64,000 nucleotides of DNA from Loxodes magnus. Lineage: Eukaryota; Ciliophora; Karyorelictea; Loxodida; Loxodidae. Shown here one piece after another: positions 35,046-47,600 of this stretch. Under the pieces are notes generated by a model. The model made no database searches and had not been told where the DNA came from. It was given only the letters and a program-made list of their open reading frames with translations. Position numbers and translations under genes: made by a program. The first letter of the stretch is position 1. The number at the start of each line of letters is the position of its first letter. The stretch lies in the NCBI GenBank assembly GCA_946699065.1, contig CAMPDV010000453.1:1-64000 (forward strand), written 5' to 3'.

Positions 35046-36264
35046 TCTTTAAAATAACTGTTCGCCTTCCGGTTTAATTGAAGTTTTAAATTTATAATAT
35101 CTCCGTTCCTGCATGTTCGTCCCTTGCTTTGCTCTTATTCATTGACTTCTCTCTTTTGAATAATCTGAGTTACGAATTTATTTTGTTCCAGATTTTCCCA
35201 TTTCCCTATGGGAAGAATTCTGTCGCTCGTTACCAGTTCACATTTCTCCAGATAATCATTCTTATTTTTTTCTATTGGGGACATTTCTGTCATAAATGTC
35301 AAGTGCTGTTGCAAATGTAGCATCTTTTTCTTTACTTTAGGAAATTTCTTTTCTTGTTTCTCTATTTCTTTTGAAGTTCCTTATGAAGGCTTCTACAGGT
35401 TTTTTTCTATTAATTTGATTCTTTAATCTAATTTTACTCAGTTTTCCTCGTTTTGCTCTTACATTATTCAAATATCACTCTCTAAACTTGCAATTTGCTC
35501 ATAAACTCCGACTTTAGCTCTTCGGTCTACCATAAGGACTTCATCATCATCTTCATCATTTATCAAATCCTGACTTAATATAAATATCTCTTCCTTTTGG
35601 GAGTTTAATTCCTCTTCAAGTTTTTTATGTTTATAAGTTGATAAATTAGCTGTTTCATCTATTTCAGAATTGTCTAAATCAAAGGTACTAGGGTCTATAT
35701 TGAATTATCATACTTTACCTTCTTCGTTTATTTTTCGTTATTATTTTTATTGATTCGGTTGAGTGGTCTCTTTTTTGTTAATTTTCAATGGAGGTGTTGA
35801 GAGCTATGTTAACTTTTCTGTTCTGAATTTTTATCTCAGTTCTTACTTGTCCTTTGATGGGAAAGATCCGCTTTATTTTAATTTGTAGGAGTTAGTATTT
35901 TTTATTAGTTCTTCTAATCTATTAGATAGTTCTGGTTATTTTTATTAAGAAGAGCGTTAACTTGAAGAAGAATTGGTGAGAATATATGCTTCTGGTTTTC
36001 TCTTCTGTTCTGAGGAGGTACAATATCCTTTTTTTAAGAATAAACTATCTAAAAAATTGGAGTTTTCTTCAATAATTTTCTTGATTCTCTTATAAACCTC
36101 TTATTTATTTTTGGAGATCTAATGCACTTTATCAAGTTATCTTAAGCTTATCAGTTTCGCTTTGATGCTTTCATAAACTTCTTGAAATTAATATTCTTTT
36201 TTATTTCCTAAACTTTTTCTTTTAAATCGAAATCGCAATTATGGGATACTTTTTTTGAAGTCAT
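35046..36264 (-). mobile_element. ORF1-only zinc-knuckle element (unit f)
   Basis: Shares nearly its whole body with unit h at 49147-50160, in opposite orientation. Protein text: KKGYCTSSEQKRKPEAY, a Gln-rich region, a long acidic coil (EELNSQKEEIFVLSQDLIND, DDEVLMVDRRAKVGVYEQ), then CYICNSTWHLWQKC near 35310-35270, a perfect CCHC knuckle with both Trp codons TGA. Near the end is CRNGDIINLKLQL. The first 75 codons from the ATG at 36264 (MTSKKVSHNCDFDLKEKVQE) have no match in unit h and may be host or other-element sequence. The two short ORFs at 35.13-35.32 kb are shadows. Confidence 0.7.
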
Positions 36265-36269
36265 TTTTA

Positions 36270-37135
36270 TATTCTTTAAAATTAAGATATCATTTGAAGT
36301 ATTTCCTAGAGCTATGAATAACCCTTTACCCACACTCTCAAATATTTTTTATTATTTAATGAGCTTTTCATTAAGTTAATTTTATCTTTCTAAGATTATT
36401 TAAAAAGAAAAATATTTTAGTAAATGTTTACAAAAATAAGCTTGCAAGAATACTTTTAAAGCACAGTAACTAAAAGGAAATATTCAAATAAAAATATACT
36501 AATTAAATAAATAAAGTAATGATATCTTACAAAGCATATACTTATTTTACCATAAGCAAAAATATCTACTATGGAGATAATGCATTAATCTAAATATATG
36601 GTAATAAAATTTTACAAATTAAAATATTTATAATAGAGTAATTAAAAAGATTTAAACTACTTAGAATTAATTATATCAATTAAGCACTTTGCTAAGCTTC
36701 CTCTGGTGAGTTATGATTCTTAGATCAATTTATATTAGTATAGTTATTAAATCCTAAGTGATATTGTTATAAATCATTTACTGATACAAATATAATTATA
36801 TTATATAGGATGCTTAAAAAATCCATTGTTGTGGTTTTTGAGAAATATTTATTAAAAGCATGAAAGATAGTTAATTTTAAGTTTAATAAAGTAAATTAAA
36901 TTTGTCTATAACATTTAAGTACATTCTTTAGTATTATTCTTAGTATAAATTTTAATTTTAATACATGTATAAATTAATCAATCTGTAAAATAAATTAAGC
37001 TGATTCTTGTAAGTTTTAAGTTCTTAAAATTGTACTGCTATTTAATTTCTCACTTTTAAGAATTTAGGAAAAAATTAAAATTAACGCATAAAATTTTATT
37101 TTGGAAACCTATAATATAAATTATTTTTTTTTTTT
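36270..37135. other. AT-rich stretch, nothing recognised
   Basis: Low-complexity A/T sequence with no motif found. Confidence 0.45.
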
Positions 37136-37462
37136 AAATTTCAACTAAAAAAGTTTTTGGACCGGAAACTCCTTTCCGATTGCCCGACCCGACGCTCTCT
37201 TTTTATGGAATAACGGGGATATCCTGTTGTGCTCCAGGCACAGCTGCTAGGGAGCTCCATTGTTATGAGCAACCAGGCTTCAAGCCCCTACCAAGAGCGG
37301 ATAATCTCAAAGACAGCTTTCCCTTCAGAAAATGACTCTGACCAAGGACTTTCTCAGCGACTGGAAAGGAACTTGTTCCTAGCCATAAAACCAGAAAGTG
37401 TTGTCACAAAGGTCATTCTCAGCTCCCACCATATTTTCAACTATATTAATTATATTTTTAAA
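37136..37462 (-). mobile_element. SINE-like element, family E, copy 2
   Basis: Homologous to 3340-3672 in the same orientation. On the minus strand it starts ATATGGTGGGAGC and ends in the hairpin CGGAAA-GGAG-TTTCCG (37163-37178), then GTCCAAAAACTTTTTT. The stem differs from copy 1 at two positions on each arm, and each change is compensated. The plus-strand standard-code ORF at 37229-37465 is not conserved and I reject it. Confidence 0.75.
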
Positions 37463-38300
37463 TAATTTAAAATAAATAATAAATTTATTTCATGATCCAA
37501 TCTATAGAAATAAATAACAATTTTAGCAAATAAAAGAAAGAGCAAAATTTTTTTATTTCTATAAAAATTCTCAATTAAATAAATTTAATTTCTAGCTTTT
37601 TATAAACTATAATATAAATAGTAGTACAATAATCTAAAATAGTTTACATAAAGTTAAATTAACATAATTTTGCAAATTTTAATCATTTTCATTTTTAAGT
37701 TATTTTAAGCATCTTTTTATATAAATTGTTTACATCCTTAAAAAGTAAATTTTATCAATTCTTTAATATGTAAAATTATTTTTTCTTTTTGTTCTTTTTT
37801 AAATATTCATTTATACTTTTTTAACTTTACTTTTTAATTATGCTTCATATAAAGTTAACCAAAACATTGAGATTTTACCTATTATCTAAAATATAAATAT
37901 TTTGTGTAATTAATATAATGCAAAATGTGCATAATTATAGTTATTATAGCTCTCAATTTTATTAAATTTATTTTACTTAAAAAATCTTAGATTTTAAATT
38001 TAAAATTGAAAAAGATAGAAAAATCTAATAGAATAGAACTATATAAGATTTAATTTCAGAAAAAGATAAATAGATTTATTATTATTTTTATTAATAAAAT
38101 TCAATAAATCATGCAAATTATTAGTCTCTAGCACTTAATGCTTTCAATTTTTTTTTTAAATAGTTAACTAGCTTTCTAGTGATAATCTTATTTACTTTTA
38201 ATTTTGATCAAATGTCATTCTTAATGTTATTATCTTTGATCTAGATTAAAAATTTATAACAAGATTTAGAAATGTTGAAAGATTATTTTAATTTATTATA
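37463..38300. other. AT-rich stretch, nothing recognised
   Basis: A/T-rich, homopolymer-rich; no coding or repeat signal seen. Confidence 0.45.
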
Positions 38301-38303
38301 TAT

Positions 38304-38732
38304 CTATAAAATGGATGTCAGCCGCGTCAGCAAAACTAGTAGGTAATCTGGTGCAGTGTATACTACATTGCGAGTAATCTCGCACTAGATGTCGCCACGG
38401 GGAAGGGTGGATAAACTTCGTTGAGACATACTTAACTTACCCTTGAGGGTTCTCTCTAGCAGTATGAAAGTTTGACAGACGGACCTTCTAATTACCGATT
38501 TAATAACTATCTCTTATTTGGGCCTTATTCAAGAAGACTGAAGCAATTTATTCAAGATTTAAGAATAATTTTTAATGAGAATGTTCCCCATTTGGAGAAG
38601 CTGACATGACTCATCGGACCTCTAGAATTTTAACAAGAAACATGAGAACATTTTTCTTAATATTAAATATTAATATTGAAAGAACTGCGCGCCAATGAGG
38701 TGCTACGCGCTCTATAATCATTTTTTTTATTT
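38304..38732 (+). mobile_element. SINE-like element, family B, copy 2
   Basis: Nearly identical to 12670-13110. It starts ATAAAATGGATGTC (ATGG at 38311) and has the terminal hairpin at 38681-38713, followed by ATCATTTTTTTTATTTTAT. Immediately downstream lies the ORF-bearing unit k. Confidence 0.85.
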
Positions 38733-38789
38733 TATATGAAAAATAAAAAATTTGATTAGATCTCTTTTAAAAAAGACTAATAATCTTAG

Positions 38790-39680
38790 CCATGAATTAC
38801 GAAAAAGAGATATAATAACTGTTCTCGGAGAATCAGACTCTAAAATCTTAATTTTCAGATTTAATCAAAACATTAGATTTTTGCTATAAAAAGCGTTGAA
38901 GAAAAAATAAGAAAATAACTAATTAAAAAGAAAATTAGCAAAAAATCGGAAAGCATGGATGTAAACTTTCAACTAAAGAAAATGGAAGGGAGAATTAATT
39001 ATTTTACCTAACGTTAGCAATTAATAGTATAGAAAAACTAAATCAATGAAGATCCTATGAATATTGAAAAAAAATCTGATTGGACTTTAATTAGAGAAAT
39101 ATATTTAGATGTTGATTCTAACTATAACAAAGAGTAATTAAAAATTGATGAGGCAAATACTATATTTAAAAAATATTAAAAACATTTACTAACATCTATA
39201 ATTGAAGGAAGCAATTTTTTACGGCTCTAATGTCCAAAAACTCTTTTAAACTAAAAATTTAATAGATGTTCATTCCAAGAGGAAAAAAAATCTAGTAAGG
39301 TAATGTTAACAGTTTAAGATTAAGTAAAGAATAGAAGAAAATAACATAACGAAGAAAACTGCGTCAAATGTACTCTATTCAGAAAGTTTAAATTAATAGA
39401 AGAAAATTCTGCCAAGGAATGGAATTAAATGAATCAATAAAGCAATAAAACAATAGAATAATGAGGAAAATATTAAAAGGACTACAGATCGTATAGATTT
39501 AGAAGCTGAAGAAAAAACTAACTTTCAGATCAAGATGAAAATTGAGTTGAAGAAAATAATAACAAAAAATCTACAAGCAATTTCACAGGAAGCGGCAGAA
39601 TCTTTATGAGTACAAATACAGATGAATTTAAAGTGGTTAACCTAATAAAGGTAACACCACTATAATAATGATTATAATCT
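38790..39680 (+). mobile_element. ORF-bearing retroposon-like unit (unit k)
   Basis: Reading gives MNYEKEIQQLFSENQTLKSQ, then after a frame change IYLDVDSNYNKEQLKIDEAN and LLTSIIEGSNFLRLQCPKT: clearly protein-like, partly coiled coil. There is a Cys pair CVKC but no CCHC knuckle. The unit ends in the hairpin AGTGG...AAAGG...CCACT (39632-39661) plus ATAATAATG, the same tail type as L2, F1 and F2. Probably a retroposon with an ORF1-like product of another family. Confidence 0.5.
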
Positions 39681-40288
39681 TAATAGTTGAGTATAAAAAA
39701 ATTATTACTCGATAATATTGTTATCTCTTACAGTTTAAAATTTTTTATATTTAGTTTTAATTAATAAAATCATTTAATTGATATGTCATCTTCTGTTTGA
39801 TTATGTTTAGACTTTATTATTCATGAGGTAAAAATTTTATTTTTTCTGTTTCAGCATCTTTTAATATTTTTGAATTCTGAATTTTCTTGATTACTGAAAG
39901 AGTTAGATTTATTAAGTTCAGATTGAATGAGCTATATAACATAATAAAAAAGATTTTACTTTATAAAAGAATTTAGATTCCATAAACTTACAATTGAATA
40001 TTTATTTATAAATTAAACTTTAAATTGCTTGTAAATTTCAGTTCTAAATTAATAAAAGGAAATTTTAAAAGATTGTTTGATTACAAAAAGTAAAAATGCT
40101 AATTTCTAAAGGTTCTTCTTTTATCAATAATTTAAAGCTTTTTTGAGAAAAAGTTTAAAAATGAATAAAATTATAAGGGCAATGAAATAAGTAGTTATTT
40201 TCAGACTTATAAAGCTTTATATTAAATTAAGTAATAATAAATAAATATATAATTATTTATATAATATATTAGTATTAAATTGTAGATT
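39681..40288. other. AT-rich stretch, nothing recognised
   Basis: A/T-rich spacer between unit k and the 3' end of the RING-Kelch gene. No element recognised. Confidence 0.4.
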
Positions 40289-41872
40289 TCATTGAAATAG
40301 TTTGCAATTCACTGTTGAGCATTTCATATTTACTAAATCTATCTTCAATACAGAAAATTAATATGTATCTTCTTCAAATGCTTCTTCAACAAAAATAAAA
40401 GCATAACCGAAATTATCTCTTATTTTTGTATCTGTCTAAGCTCAAACATCTCGTTAAATTTAAGATTGCTTTCAAAAATTGTTATCTCTTTTATAAGTTT
40501 TTCTTAAAAATCACGATTTTTAAAAATTTGTATATCCTCCAACTAAGATTAATGGTTCTAAAGCAACTATAGGAAGGGCAATGGCTTCAGGAAGATCGAA
40601 TATATGATTTGTCCAATTATCATTCTCTATATTATACTTGAATATGTCTTTTAAATTTTAATCCTTATGATTATATCCTCCAAAAGAATAGATATTTTAC
40701 TCAGTTTTATCTACTACTAATGTTTAATAAGCTATTCAGTTTGGAGGTTATGAAATATTTTTTCAAGTATTTGAACTTCCTACCTTTAATCTTTCTGCTT
40801 CTTATATAATCTTATTTTGATTTGTAAGTCCTCCTACTACATAAATATGCTGATTAGCTGCTGCTATTCCAAAGGCAAATCTTCCCTAAATTAGATTATT
40901 AAGTTTTTTACTTTTACCTTAATAATCAATTTATCAAGCTTCTTTTAATCCTTATTCGGAAGTTTGGCCTCCAATTAAATAAAAAATATTTTAATATTCA
41001 ATACTTTTACTTCATTAGGGAATTAAAAATTAAATTGTGATTGATCTAAATTATTCTGTTGCAATATTAAATAATCATAAATTTTAAGTTCAGCACTAGA
41101 AATAATGAATATATTCATCAAACTTTCTCCCTTTAGAATTCTTTTGAATTTTAGTTTCTTACTTTTGTTAAGTTTATTTAGTTTCTCTTTCTAAAGATTT
41201 ACTAAAATTTTAAAGTTTTTATCTTATTTTTTCACCTATAGTTTAATTTTTGTTTTAAATTATTTCATTTAAAGATTTAAATAGGTATAAAAAATTTTCT
41301 TTTTAGTTTTTTAATTTTTTTATATTTTAAGCTGCTTGATTTGATACACTTTCATTCTCATCAAAATCTAATAAATTTTCGATAAACTAATCAAATGATT
41401 TTACTTTTAATTTTTTTTTCTATATATTTACTAATTTTTTTTCTTTTATAGCTATCGATAAAATTCTTTGTTCTATACTTTCTTTACTTTTTAGATTATT
41501 TTATCTATTTATATTTTAGCTTATGATATTTTAAAAAGATAGGATAATGCTTGATTATGCTTTGTAAATTGCTTAAAATAGTTTATTTATTTCATTTTTT
41601 ATTTTATTCAGATTATTTTATACTTTTTACTATAATTAGGTATTTTTCTCTTTTTCTTAAATCACTTTCATAAGTTGCTCATCTAGCGGTAAAATTTTTA
41701 ATTTAAAAGTATAAGTTCTATTACAAGTTTCGCATATTAATTAGTTTAATAAGTATTCCTAGGTTTTTAAACAAACGATACAAAAGACATGTGTACAGGG
41801 CAATACAACAGGTAAAGATTATGTTAAATTGTAGCTTGATTTGCAGATTTAGCATTGCTCTCTGCTTGACAT
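40289..41872 (-). CDS. RING finger and Kelch-repeat protein
   Basis: A single frame of 528 codons, ATG to TGA. Residues 7-60 form a RING finger: CQIC, then PCTHVFC, CIVC and CETC (C3HC4 spacing). A coiled coil follows (LDEQLMKVIQEKEKNTQLQQ). From about residue 250 on there are Kelch repeats (IYSFGGYNHK, NDNWTNH, LILVGGYT). RING proteins of this layout are generally E3 ubiquitin ligases, with Kelch propellers binding substrate; that role is inferred. Internal TGA codons fall at Trp positions. All motif blocks share one frame, so the gene looks intact and intron-free. Confidence 0.85.
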
Positions 41873-42039
41873 TTTATTATAAATTGATGAAATGTAGTAA
41901 TTTAAGGGTAATTTATAACAGTTTTCATTAAAAACTTAAAATTAGACTGATAAATTAAAAATATATTATAATTAATTAAATAATTTCCAAATTTTTATAT
42001 AAAATAAATATAATTAATGCTTCTAAATTAATTTAAAGG

Positions 42040-42700
42040 AGAGCAGAAAATTAGTGAAAAGTCATATTATGTTTGATTCTCTTCTGGAATGGCTTTTACA
42101 ACGAATATCTTTTCTATATGACTATCCTAAAATTCTGAATTTTATAAATGCTGAGCTTATTTATTTCTAAGATGCCCAGCTTCTCAGATTCGGTACTTGT
42201 TTCCTTATTTATGACCATGTCCCTTCTGCTAGTGGCAATTCGAGTTTTCTTCATTTACTCATGCCTATATTTTAGAATCTCTAATTCTCAATTATAACTT
42301 CCAGTTCTCTTTTTTAAATAAACTGCCCTCACTACCTCAGCGCACCCTAGAGTATTAAGCTGAATCAAAGTAGGGGTGAGGAAAGAAATATCTCTGTGCA
42401 AAAGAAGAACTTCGTTAAATCTAAAAAACTTTTTCGATTTTGATAAGTTAAATTTCTATTTGATGTTGATGCTCTCGTTAAAAAGAATGATTTTGAGTTA
42501 TAAGCCTCTCAAGGATGCACTTTAGGCCTTTGTTGCAAGTCCTTTTTTAATTATTTTATAGTTAAAAAAATTAGATATAATACTAGTAATTCTTTAAGTC
42601 TTTTAGCCTTTCACATATGCTAAGAAATATTACTTCAGCAACTTAGAATAACAATATACAGTGAGATTTTACCATACACCAAGTTTAAAGATCTTTTTCT
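42040..42700 (+). pseudogene. Possible LINE reverse transcriptase remnant, L6
   Basis: Plus-strand reading FLFDVDALVKKNDFELQASQGCTLGLCC resembles in part the motif A to motif B interval (QGCxLG), with hydrophobic FFNYFIV next. Upstream text (FGTCFLIYDHVPSASGN) is protein-like. No YADD box follows. Weak evidence; heavily decayed if real. Confidence 0.3.
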
Positions 42701-44660
42701 TTAAGGATTTTCTCCATTGTTTACTTGATGACAATCTTTTCTTACTGAATCTAATGTAAAAACTAGATTTTATCCATTTTTTTGTTCATTTCGACTACGG
42801 CATTCTTATCATAAAGTAATAGTTCGATTATTGATTAGAACAAGCAAACTAAAATAGAAAAATCTCATTTTAATGTATATCCAACCTATAGTATCTACCT
42901 GTATAATATTAGGAGGAAATTTATTTATGTAGGAGGTTGCATTTCTATACAAGTTGTTTAATTAAGAATGTGATAAGCCCTCCAATTGTGTTTATTAATT
43001 TACGAGTAAGTTTTTACTCGCTGTTCTAACATATTTAAACGGGGAATAAATCTACGATAATTATAAATTTATAATTAAATTAATTTTTAGTGATAAAAAG
43101 GTTAAAAAAATAAAAAATAAGGTATTAATAAGTATAATAGAAATGTAAATAATATTAATATTTGTCTTATTCTATATTTATATTATTAGATTAAAATTAA
43201 TCAAATATTTATTAATTAGATTATATTTTATTCAGAATAAGATAAATATTTAATTTGCATAAGTATAATATTCTAAAATATATATTATTATTTCAAAATC
43301 TTTTCTTTAATAATCCGATAATATCAATTATTTTAAACTAGCATAAATAACTTTTACAATTATTTTTTCTTTATACATCAAAAAATTTTAACTTTCTTTA
43401 GAAATGCTAAATACGAAAACTTCTATATATTACAAATCTAAAAATATAACTTCTTTATAAAAAGTGCTTTGAAATAAAAGTTTACCAAAATAATCCTTTA
43501 TTATTTAAAATTATCTTCAATCTTTTTATAATTTATGAAAATTTATATTTTAAGATTAATCATTTTTCCTTTTTGCTAATTATAAACTAAAAAAATCAAC
43601 ATTTTTCTGATTTTTATTTGATATATAATATTTTATTTTTCATTAAAAAAAATATTTTTTTTAATATATACAATATTTTTTAATTTTTTGAAAGAAATTT
43701 ATATTAAAGCAAACATTAAAATAATGAACTATAATCATTTTAATATAAAGACTAATTTTAAATAGGATAAATCTTTAAGAAAAAAATAAAATTAAAGCAT
43801 ATAAAAATCTTGCGTTAACAAGAATTATAAATAAGTATAAAAATATTTTTAATTCTAGATTAACAAAGATATTCATAAGGCTCAGAAAAATAAAGTTGTC
43901 GTATAAAATCAATGAAATAATTCATTAAATAAAAGAGTTAAAATTGCTCATTTTTTTAATTAAAAAAAATAAAGATCAGTACCATAAAATAAATAAAAAG
44001 TTTATATAATAGTAGAAAATAAATTATTTCTTAAGCCTACTCTAAAATATAAATTAATATTATAGTAGTTTAAAGAGATTAAGAAAGTTAATTGCGAAAA
44101 ACTCATGCATCTAAATTTTAGATAAACTTATAAAATTAAAATTAAATTTTTTAAATCAAAAAATTCTGAAAATTAATAAAACTGAAGAAGAAAGCAACAG
44201 AGATTAACCAAAAATAACAAAATGAAAATTTTTTGTTAAATGAAAAAAGCAAAAAAGTTTAATTGACACTAAATTAATCAACCTTATTTTTATTTTTAAA
44301 ATTTTAATGATTTTAAAATTAAATTATTTTTAATTTTACGTCAAATTAAAAAAATTATGATTAATTAATTTAATTTAATTTAATTTTTTTTAATTTTTAT
44401 CAAAATATTTTTTTTATTATCTTATATAAGATAATTTAATTCTCATTTAGTATTAAGTTAGATGTCTTATAATTCTTAGTAATTTTTTAATTTTTTTTGC
44501 TCAAGCATATCAAAATCATTTGATAATTATTGAAGAGCTTGCTTTTAATTTATTAGCTAAATTTTAATAATTAACTTAGCTAAATTAATTCAAAAAATTG
44601 CGCTCAATTTTTGCTAATCTGATATTTTTTCTAAAAATAAAAAAACTGCTTTAAGCATAT
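42701..44660. other. Long AT-rich stretch, nothing recognised
   Basis: Nearly 2 kb. At 43004-43022 is a small inverted repeat (ACGAGTAA...TTACTCG). Otherwise low-complexity A/T with no element or gene recognised. Confidence 0.45.
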
Positions 44661-44661
44661 T

Positions 44662-45168
44662 AGATAATAAATAAATAAATTTGATTATAGAGCGCGTAGC
44701 ATTCTCGTTGGTGTGTAGCTCTTTAAAAAAAATGTTTCATACGGACAAGAATGTTTGTTACTGATAAAATTATCAGATACTGATAAACCTTGTTCAATAC
44801 TGGTATAATTATTCAGTACTGATAAAAATGTTCAATACTGGTATAATTTTAGAATACTCGTAATCTTTAATACTTGCTGGAGGTCCAAGGACATGGCAGG
44901 GTTGTGTCTTATTGCATCACCAAAGCAGAGGACGACATGTGTCAATTATGGGTACTTAAATTCCCCATCTCTGATGAAGCTCGCAATATTATTTCTTTTT
45001 CGTTCCAGAATTAAAGCTAAACTAAGCCAGTGCCGAAGGTCAAAGAATCTTATGTCTCTAGGCCAAACCAAAGCAGAGGAAGACAAAAAGTCGATTATGG
45101 GTACTTAACTTCCCCAACCTCTGATGAAGATGACCTTGTTGCTCACCTTCGAACAACTATTTAATAAA
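44662..45168 (-). mobile_element. SINE-like element, family C, copy 1
   Basis: Close relative of 59340-59806. On the minus strand: the start near GTTGTTCGAAGGTGAGCAAC, two tandem related modules each with 'catcagag.ttggggaa', 'aagtacccataat' and 'cctctgctttgg', an array of 'actggtataattattcagt'-like short repeats, then the AGAGC...GCTCT hairpin (44689-44722) and a TTTA tail. The standard-code ORF at 44893-45108 is not a gene. Confidence 0.85.
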
Positions 45169-45775
45169 AAATATATAATAAAAATTCTTATGTTTCATTA
45201 TTGTTCTGTAAACTTTTAATCATTTTTCAAATAAAAAATGTAATTTTAAACTATCTTGGTTTTATAAGAGAAATATCTTCTATTTAATTATTTTCAAACT
45301 AGAAAAAGTTAAAAGATTGATAAACATTATTAAAAATAATTTGGCTTTAATATATTTTTATTCTTAAAATTCTCTTTTTTAATGAAATTTGATTCTCAAT
45401 GAATTTTCTTCAAAAACATGATTTAGCTAAAAAATTTATATTGAAAAAACTGATAAAATAAAAAAGTAATTAAAATAAACAATTTTTAAGAAATTCTAAT
45501 ATAATAATGACTATAAAAATAAATTTACATTTAAAATTAAAATATTAATATAAGTTCATTAAATATTTAGATTCCTTATTACTTAAAAAATTATATTTTT
45601 AGTTACCTTTAATGGAAATAAATTATAAACTTATTTAAATATATAAATATTTGAAATATTAATATAAGAGTCTAATTTTCTTTTTTTAAATATTTAATGA
45701 TGGCTTACAATTTTCGATATCTATAAGAGATTTTTTTTTAAGTAAAAATTTTAAATATTAAAAATAAATTAAAGA
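45169..45775. other. AT-rich stretch, nothing recognised
   Basis: A/T-rich spacer between the C element and unit g. Confidence 0.4.
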
Positions 45776-45779
45776 TTTA

Positions 45780-46745
45780 AAAAAAATGGTTGAAGTTTTC
45801 AAGTCAGGCTTCTATACCACCTCTTCCTAAGCCAAAAAGGAAGGGAGGAAGCAAGAAACCAAGACTTAATAATCTTAACAATCTTCTCTATCACAACCTT
45901 AACCAACACTGAACTAACAACTTGGAATCTAACAAAACGAACGAAAGCCAACCTTGAAGAATATACACACGGAAACTCCAACCTCTAGCTAAAAATGAGG
46001 AAACAGATAAAGTCTGTCTCCACCAGGAGGTATCAGAGTTCAACCCTTCTGGCCAGATGAGCATGGAGTAGCTCATCAAAGTGGTACTGAACCTCCAGGA
46101 AGAGATCAAGAGATTGAAGAAGGACAATGATATGCTGATGTCAAAGCTAGAACTAGCAGAAGGAATTGAGTCAAGACTTATGTTCTAGGAAAAAGATCTT
46201 AACGCCTTTTGGAATATCTCACAAAGTCAGACTAACGAATCCTAAAATTAGCTTTAGAAACAGACTGAACTGGATAACAGATTCGGAAAAGTAGAAGAGA
46301 AATTGTAAACTTTAAGAAAGAGTAAAGCAAAAGTGGAGCTATACAAATGGAAATCGAAGCCTAGAAAGAGCAAACAAATCAAGTAAAATAATTCAAAATA
46401 AAAGAAATGTTTCTGCTGTGGAAGCGTATGACATTTTTATCGGAAGTGTTAGAAATTCTAAAAGAAATAAAGAAACTATTGGATAAAAGAACAACAAAAG
46501 AAGAAAAAAGAAGAAGCAAGAATGAAAAGAATGTATTGCGACCCGGATGGTTCAATATACAAGATCAAGATGGAACCAAGGCAAGTTAAAGGAGGTAAAA
46601 CCTGGAAAAATCCGAGTTCCCAATCTCGCTAAAATTGGACGACCCGAACTTTTATATTTAACAGCAGGGAGCATGAACTGCTGTATTCCTGACGGGGTTG
46701 GAAATCCCTAAAACGGAAAACTCAAAATTAATATTATTATTAAAA
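45780..46745 (+). mobile_element. ORF1-only zinc-knuckle element (unit g)
   Basis: The 5' end is AAAATGG. The long open frame encodes PPLPKPKRKGGSKKPR (basic), then QLIKVVLNLQEEIKRLKKDN (coiled coil) and NAFWNISQSQTNESQ, then CFCCGSVWHFYRKC (46410-46452), a perfect CCHC knuckle with one TGA as Trp, and MYCDPDGSIYKIKMEP. From about 46057 to 46640 it is one frame and well preserved. The 3' region has two hairpins (ACAGCAG...CTGCTGT near 46662-46686 and GGGGTTGGAAATCCC near 46694-46708) and ends in ATTATTATT. The remaining standard-code ORFs here are shadows. Confidence 0.78.
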
Positions 46746-46989
46746 AAAATTAAAAATTAATAATTAAATTCAGAAAACACAAAATTATAAATTTTAAGAA
46801 TAATTAAAATTTATTATAGCATTTTTTTAATTTTAAGTTATAAAATATAAAAAGAAGTTTAAAGATAATAAAAAATAAAAAAATAAGTCAATTTTTTCTC
46901 TTTTTTAGACAAATTTCATACAAAAAAATCTTTAACAAGAACAAAATATTGCTAACTGAAAGCCAAAAAAAATTTTTAAATTAAATTAT

Positions 46990-47600
46990 ATTAATAAATT
47001 TTATGATTAAAAAATAAGTAATTTGATTGATCATTATTATGGTAAAAATTTAAAGGAATCTAAATTAATATTTTGAATCGCCAATTTTCAAAATAATTCT
47101 TTGGATAGTGAACTTTTCAATTAATAGTGAAAAACGAAAAAGAATTAAGTGAAGTTGCAAATGCATTAAAATTAGAACACTTAATCTGAAATTACATATT
47201 TTTCAAAAGAAAATATGCTAGAGAAAATCTATCAGATAATTCTTTTAATTTAAATTATTGGTTCCCTATGATAAATTATATAAAAAAGGAAATTTAGAGC
47301 ATGGAAATTATAACAGTGATATGGGAAAAAAAATAAAGATTCGTACTTGATAAATTAGTTTGAAAAATGTTAATTATGTAGAACAAGAAGATCTGTAAGT
47401 TTTCGAATATCTTACATAATTACGTATAATTATAGAAAGAAATAAAAAAGATCAATTTATACAAAAGCAATAGATAGATAAATTATTTTTGAATGAAACC
47501 ACTACAATCAATTTAAATTTCTTCAGTTAAAAAAGATTAAAAAATTTAAAAGATTAAGAAATTAAAGAAAATTTCAATATAATTTATTTTTAAATAATTC
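46990..47600 (+). CDS. Unrecognised coding-like fragment
   Basis: Open reading under Gln/Trp reassignment: KELSEVANALKLEHLIWNY, FFKRKYARENLSDNSFNL, then in another frame VFEYLTQLRIIIERNKKDQ. It has protein-like texture with TGA at a plausible Trp. No domain, start or stop could be fixed. It may be a decayed host gene. Confidence 0.35.

Noticed and set aside
35129-35323. Overlapping opposite ORFs of about 62 codons
   Set aside because: Both are out of frame with the CCHC knuckle CYICNSTWHLWQKC encoded at this place in unit f.
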